Assembly: GCA_948470475.1 (NCBI GenBank)
Contig: OX419341.1
Coordinates: 26,184,278-26,248,277 of the forward strand
Source: Galaxea fascicularis
Lineage: Eukaryota; Cnidaria; Anthozoa; Scleractinia; Euphylliidae
Length of the DNA: 64,000 bases
Reading direction: 5' to 3'
Below the pieces are notes generated by a model. It worked only from the letters and a program-made list of their open reading frames with translations. It did no database searches and had not been told where the DNA came from. A program made the translations under genes and the position numbers. Numbering within the stretch: the first letter of the stretch is position 1; each line of letters starts with the position of its first letter. Shown in pieces: positions 59,601-64,000 of the stretch.

Positions 59601-62600
59601 TCCCGGCCGAAGTATTCGCTTGACATTTGCCAACCTCTTAGTGGATATTAGTGGTACGAGTCCATCTGTATGGGGCAACATTATTTTAATATGAACTTTG
59701 TTGGAATATTTATCACCCGTGGCTCCCGTAAAAGAAATACTCGCTTCGACTTCTTGCGAGCCCATGTGATGAGGGTCACGTGATGCACACAGTCCCTCCT
59801 CAGTGCTGACGTTGATTCGAGAGCTGGTCGATTCAAGGCCCAGTTCCCCGCGATCACTAACTGCTCGGGCGACACAGCGCACTTGAGAACCTGCCAGCAA
59901 GTAAACGCTATCGAGGGTGATTTGGTCAGTTCTGGAGAAAAACGTATCCATGGTCAAATCTCTCAGCTCATTTCCAACTTGCCAACGGAACTGCGTTAAT
60001 CTGCTGTCGATTCTTTGTGAAGAACAAATTGATCCAGTTTCTGCATATCTGGGATATTTTGGATCGCAAGCCTACAGGAAACCAATGCAATGATTAGTTT
60101 TTAGCTGCTCCAGTGTTGTGGGTGAGGATTTTTTTCCACGAAAAAAAATTGCCTGGTTGTGTAAATTTCTCCCTATCAGTCTACCATTAAGGCGTTGCCT
60201 ATTACGTGGTCTTAGAACCTCACAGTTCAAACAACGTTTAATGTTGTGTCTTACCGTAACACAGACTACTGGATAACCCATGATAATCTGGGATTCAGCT
60301 CCAATGACGTCATCATAGTCACGTAATGATACCACCATCGGCGGAAGTGGAAAAGTAACAGCGGGATTTGAAGACGGCTGTTCGATATAGACAATTACTT
60401 TCCTGGTTCCCAGGACACTTGTGCCAGTAACGTCTGGGCTCAAGTGGACTGTGAACGCGCGGCGGATTTTTCGGTTCGCGTCGAACAGAATTCTTATAGC
60501 TATCACGTGACTGGTATTGTCTTCCGAAAAGTCCAAAACCTGAGGAAGTGTAAGAAGGTAAAAAAAAGCAGAAAAGTTATCCATTTTTCGATTCTTATCG
60601 CCTGTGGATAACTCAAGACGAAGAAGAAGAAGAACAGCCACCTCGGCGTTCGGTTTCGAAGAACACTCTTTTGTGGAGAACGCTTTAGCTTACCTCAGTC
60701 ATAGGCTGATAAGCTCTCCCAGCTTTTGCCGACCCATCAAGTGTGTAAACTCTAACACTTGACTTTGCAGTTGGGTCACCTGTCTTTCGGACTGTAATCC
60801 GCGCCTCAGCAGCCGCGCCTTTTACCGCAGGACCCGCAATATAAACTCTCTCTTTCGTAAACTGAATGACTGGTTCTGAGAAAAGAAACACAGATAGCAA
60901 AAATTGACTTACAATTAAGTTAACTCTAACGCTTAGGGAAACAGCAAACTAAGCTGTCCGAGATAGTAGGGAGTTTAAGCAACGAGGACGGCAACGGCAA
61001 CGAGAATGCCACAAAACAATGGGTTTAATGAGCAAAAACAATCACTCTGCCCATGCGTTTTACATTTTAGTTCATTTCTTTGCCGTCCTCTACAAAACAA
61101 CAACGTGAAATGACCAAATTTCAGGATTTCTCGATAACGTGAGTGCATGACGGCAAGTTTTTCTTTCGTCTTCTTTACTTTAACACCGTTCGCAGTAATT
61201 TAGACCCTGGACAGCTCGCCAGCATTTTTCATGTTAAACAAAGAGTTACAGAAACGAGAAGTTATATTTTGAAATAACGTTTTCGTTGCCGTCGTCGTTG
61301 CTTAAGTTCCCCAATGGCACATGACAGAGTTCCCTTCGTACCCAAGAGACTTATGCAATCTGCAATAGCGAGAAATCTCCACATAACTTAGTACTCACTA
61401 TCCACTGTATCCACGATGGTTATCAATGTTGAGTTCCTTTCTCCGATCCGGCTTTTCTTGTCCACGTTTCCAAGTTTTAGCGTAAAAGTCTCTCTTCCTT
61501 CAAACAGGAAATCATCCACGATTGCCACCGCGCACGACTTCCGGTTCTCGCCGGGGTTAAACACAATTATTGACTCATCTGTGTCGGTACGCTCCCTGAA
61601 GTCTGCTTCCACCTGCGCCGTCATTGAGCGGGTATAACAACGGACTGATGAGGAGTATGTCAGGTCACCAGTGCGCATGAGTACAGCAGTGAATGCGCCT
61701 GTTTCCTCATTGGTTAAATGCGACGACTTCACAAATTGTATTATGGGCACTACCAACAGAGAAAACAGGGCAAATATTGGCAACCAATGTTAAGATATAG
61801 ACAAGGTCATGTCCTTCGCAGACATTTACTATAAATACATTTACTATAAATTTGATACTTGAGGACTGGAGGAAATAGTCGCTTGTTTACAAGAACTAAC
61901 TTCGCACAGACCGGTAATTGATATTTCTGGTCTTGAAGTAAACGTTTTTAACGTTCTATTTTCCAACACTTAATTCACGAAGTGCCCGAAGTTTGTCGTC
62001 AGGAAAAAGAGTACTCTATCTCTGACTTATAGATCTTGAGCATGAAGTACCTTTTCATCCGTTAATCCAGCTAACAAGGGAATGAGTTATACTCGATGTT
62101 ACGAATTACTTCTGTTGGACACCTCTCATTTATTGGATCGCTAGGGCCTTTGATTTATTTGGAACTGATAGTGTTCAGCTGAAGCGTGCTCTCGGAGGGA
62201 AATCCTATTAATCTTTAAGGGGGGGGGGGATAGAACAAAGAAACTTGGAGGCCAAACAAATTTGTGTGACAGAACTTACGGTCAGATGCGGAGTCGTCGA
62301 TAGTGATCACAGCTTTGCTTGGCTCACCAACTCCGGAGTTAATAGGCGTTCTTAGTACAAGTTCAAATTCTTCTCTCCCCTCTACCCTGGGGAGACCTTG
62401 GTCATCACGGATGGTTACGTCAACAGTTTGGCGATCAGAATATGGAGGGAAGTAAATCATTTTAATGACCGGCGTATAATCTTCACCAGCTGCAGAACAA
62501 ACATTTAATTCATTAGCTTTGTAGGTGTTGAAGTTAGCCAGCTAAAATTATAAAAAGGTCCGAATGAGATAAGCCTTTCACAAATTCCAAAATGGAGTGT

Positions 62601-63386
62601 TAACTCTGCAGAAAAGAAACCTCCATTCAACCGGGGTTCAAATGAACGGTGTGTTGCAGCTCGTTTCAGTGACTCTGTTTGATTTGAGGTATCATCATCG
62701 ACACTTGGAAATTTCAGTGTAGCTTAAAGTACAAAGTTAACTTCGGACTTCTCGGATATGATAAAGTTTTCCAATGAAAATTATCATAAAGTTCAAAAGG
62801 GATGAAGGACCTATAATAGAGAATAAGATTGACAAAGGATTGTTTTCAGTTTGCAACTCTTGTAAGTGAAGGAAACCTAAGAGACCCTGTGCTGCTCGTT
62901 ATAACAATTTTTATTACAACAACATAAGACCAGGACAAACTAAGTAAAAGAAAAATGGGTTTGGTTTTAGTTTTCCAGCTTTACAGGACACAGACCTACT
63001 CAGTGGGGATGAGCAGAAAAGGGACTCATTCCCCCTCCCCCTCTCCCCCCCCCCCTCCCATACGTCCCCTACTCTTTGCGATCAGTGTGTGGGTTCTTTA
63101 ACAGTTGGAAAGAAGAAAATTTTCCTTTTCTTTGAGACACATTATTCCTTTCATCACAGTATTGTTTGCCCTTTTTTCCCTCATCTGAAACTCTTGGAAC
63201 TTGAGGAGGAGAGAGAATAAGTTTGAGTTTTGTTACCTGTTGCTGATACTGGGTCAGTTTGCCTCGATCTCACGAAAACAGAGGATGACTTGGAAAGGTC
63301 GGTCCCAGTCCTCTTGAGAATGACCTCAATCTTCCCGTCACTCTCATCCAGCAAGTAACGCCGGGATTGAAAGAACATTTTTGGTT
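53624..63386 (-). CDS. FREM2: FREM2-like extracellular matrix protein, 3' eleven exons (5' end outside window)
   Basis: Minus-strand exons: 63386-63237, 62489-62280, 61749-61399, 60875-60694, 60539-60255, 60071-59030, 58132-57948, 57069-56862, 56284-56088, 55322-55179, 54136-53624; all GT-AG with matching phases. The first five encode Calx-beta repeats (PKMFFQSRRYLLDES; EGREEFELVL; PIIQFVKSSHLTNEE; FEGRETFTLKL; PVIQFTKERVYIA). The 1042-base exon starts ACDPKYPRYAETGSICSS and carries the FRAS1/FREM C-terminal region (FYRSLDLESCLW, YYDISELTQYCG, VRVPLYVSYV). Later exons carry RDYSGVYFIKLIPCTADE, IRFQQVPDPVPSQF, AEKVYLCTG and FGCLA. The last exon holds a transmembrane segment (about 22 hydrophobic residues from NPLVIGIAG) followed by RRK and a tail of about 28 residues. 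The family forms basement-membrane adhesion complexes. CSPG repeats expected upstream are not in the window. Confidence 0.92.
55493..55660. mobile_element. Palindromic MITE in a FREM2 intron, relative of 11717-11917
   Basis: Arms about 55494-55550 and 55604-55660 are inverted copies (gagcctctatttcaaagcga / tcgctttgaaatagaggctc). They share the pattern gcctctttttcaaagc with the element at 11717. Confidence 0.7.
56444..56593. mobile_element. Near-perfect palindromic element in a FREM2 intron
   Basis: Arms with the words cttgcgggggaat / attcccccgcaag and attcgtattctcg / cgagaatacgaat, loop about 12 bases near 56520. No ORF. Confidence 0.75.
57376..57580. mobile_element. 205-bp TIR element in a FREM2 intron
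   Basis: Inverted ends ttacagtgcgacgcgcctta and taaggcgcgtcgcactgtaa are an exact 20-base pair. No ORF. Confidence 0.8.
57788..57985. repeat. Local tandem duplication covering the 3' end of a FREM2 exon
   Basis: Two diverged units of about 94 and 104 bases. The right unit (57882-57985) spans the donor side of the exon at 57948-58132; the left unit (57788-57881) is a decayed copy of the same exon end, ending ADE with a GC-type donor (gcaagc) where the real exon has gtaagc. Confidence 0.65.
58588..58705. mobile_element. Short TIR element in a FREM2 intron
   Basis: Inverted words ggtccgtactgtaa / ttacagtacggacc and cgtttttcccgtt / aacgggaaaaacg around a GC-rich centre. Confidence 0.7.
60968..61312. 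mobile_element. TIR element in a FREM2 intron
   Basis: Inverted ends gggagtttaagcaacgagga with acggcaacggcaacgagaa at the left and ttcgttgccgtcgtcgttgc with ttaagttccc at the right. No ORF. Confidence 0.65.
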
Positions 63387-64000
63387 CTGGAGCAAAACAA
63401 ACAACAATATTCACATAGAGAAAAGTAAGCAAACAACATGGCAACTAAAGACAAAGACTAAGCGCTCTATTCAAAGAAATTCTTTAATATCGTTTTCTCG
63501 TCCCTTTTTAAGTTGAAAAATGCGAAAACGGTCCCAGAAATGTGAAAAATATTTGGGATATCCTTTTACTTAACAAAACGTACAAGACTATCGGATAGCC
63601 ACGTTTGTTTAAAACGTATTTAGATTTCCGAGCAATTTCCAGATATCAAATTCATTTTATTTTTAGATGTTCCGTGCCTTCTGCCGAAGAATACATTTGC
63701 CTTGTGTCGCCAGCGATTCGGACATCCCTATGTTGTGAAATCTGCACCCCTTGTGGGCGGTTGCAATGGCAGACAATTTTTAATATCATCTAATCCCATA
63801 CGAGTTTAAAGTTACAATCTAGGTCCAGGCAATAAAAGCAGGCTCAGGGGATATAACCAGACGTTGGCGACAATTTCTAATTCAGTTAGTGAATTGATGC
63901 AAACGACTGTTCTCACACCTTAAAGAAAACTATACCCTGAAATCGACAGCGCTGTGAAAACCGCCGCTTTCAAACAAAAGACATAGTCGTGTACTTAAAG
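63387..64000. other. Intron of the FREM2-like gene, no exon seen
   Basis: AT-rich sequence upstream of the first visible FREM2 exon. The short plus-strand ORF at 63605-63793 has no matching splice signals or recognisable content. The next 5' exon must lie beyond the window. Confidence 0.55.

Overview
The window looks like nuclear DNA of an invertebrate animal, most likely a cnidarian (stony coral or sea anemone type). This is an inference. The genes are animal families (an ABCC4-type transporter, a CNBD2-like protein, FREM2), they are split into small exons with GT-AG introns, the sequence is AT-rich, and it is crowded with palindromic MITE-like elements, tRNA-derived SINEs and a decayed LINE. 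There is no bacterial or organellar gene organisation. Gene models below were assembled by hand from splice-site motifs and phase consistency; nothing was aligned to a database.

Layout. (1) About 1-18540 and 20985-32770 are two copies of one tandem duplication. Each carries a seven-exon ABCC4-like (MRP4-like) ABC transporter on the + strand (2882-11154 and 22653-31154). About 2-3 percent of exon nucleotides differ, but intron 1 plus the start of exon 2 is almost identical, which suggests gene conversion. As given, each copy carries one different single-base frameshift (copy 1 in exon 6, copy 2 in exon 1), so neither reads through. The copies also differ by insertions and deletions: a nested palindromic element (221-1251), a 1.7-kb segment (11329-13030) and a 4.1-kb segment holding a minus-strand LINE (14143-17521, 13-bp target duplication) occur only in copy 1; a 147-bp MITE occurs only in copy 2. 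A repeat-rich linker, 18541-20984, separates the copies.

(2) 31155-36087 is intergenic and repeat-rich: a 461-bp TIR element with TTA target duplications, a tRNA-derived SINE, and a tRNA-like sequence enclosed by 20-bp inverted repeats.

(3) 36088-51802, + strand: a 21-exon gene for a CNBD2-like protein (about 653 residues) with two degenerate cyclic-nucleotide-binding folds. All exon phases agree. Its introns hold several mobile-element relics and, on the opposite strand (38781-39735), two well-spliced exons of an unrecognised protein, possibly a nested antisense gene.

(4) 53624-63386, minus strand: the 3' eleven exons of a FREM2-like extracellular-matrix protein (Calx-beta repeats, FRAS1/FREM C-terminal region, one transmembrane segment, short tail). 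Its 5' part lies beyond the right edge.

The three gene families have no evident shared pathway. I saw no convincing new biological system. The most informative signals are the conversion and decay history of the transporter pair, the antisense exons and the element structures.
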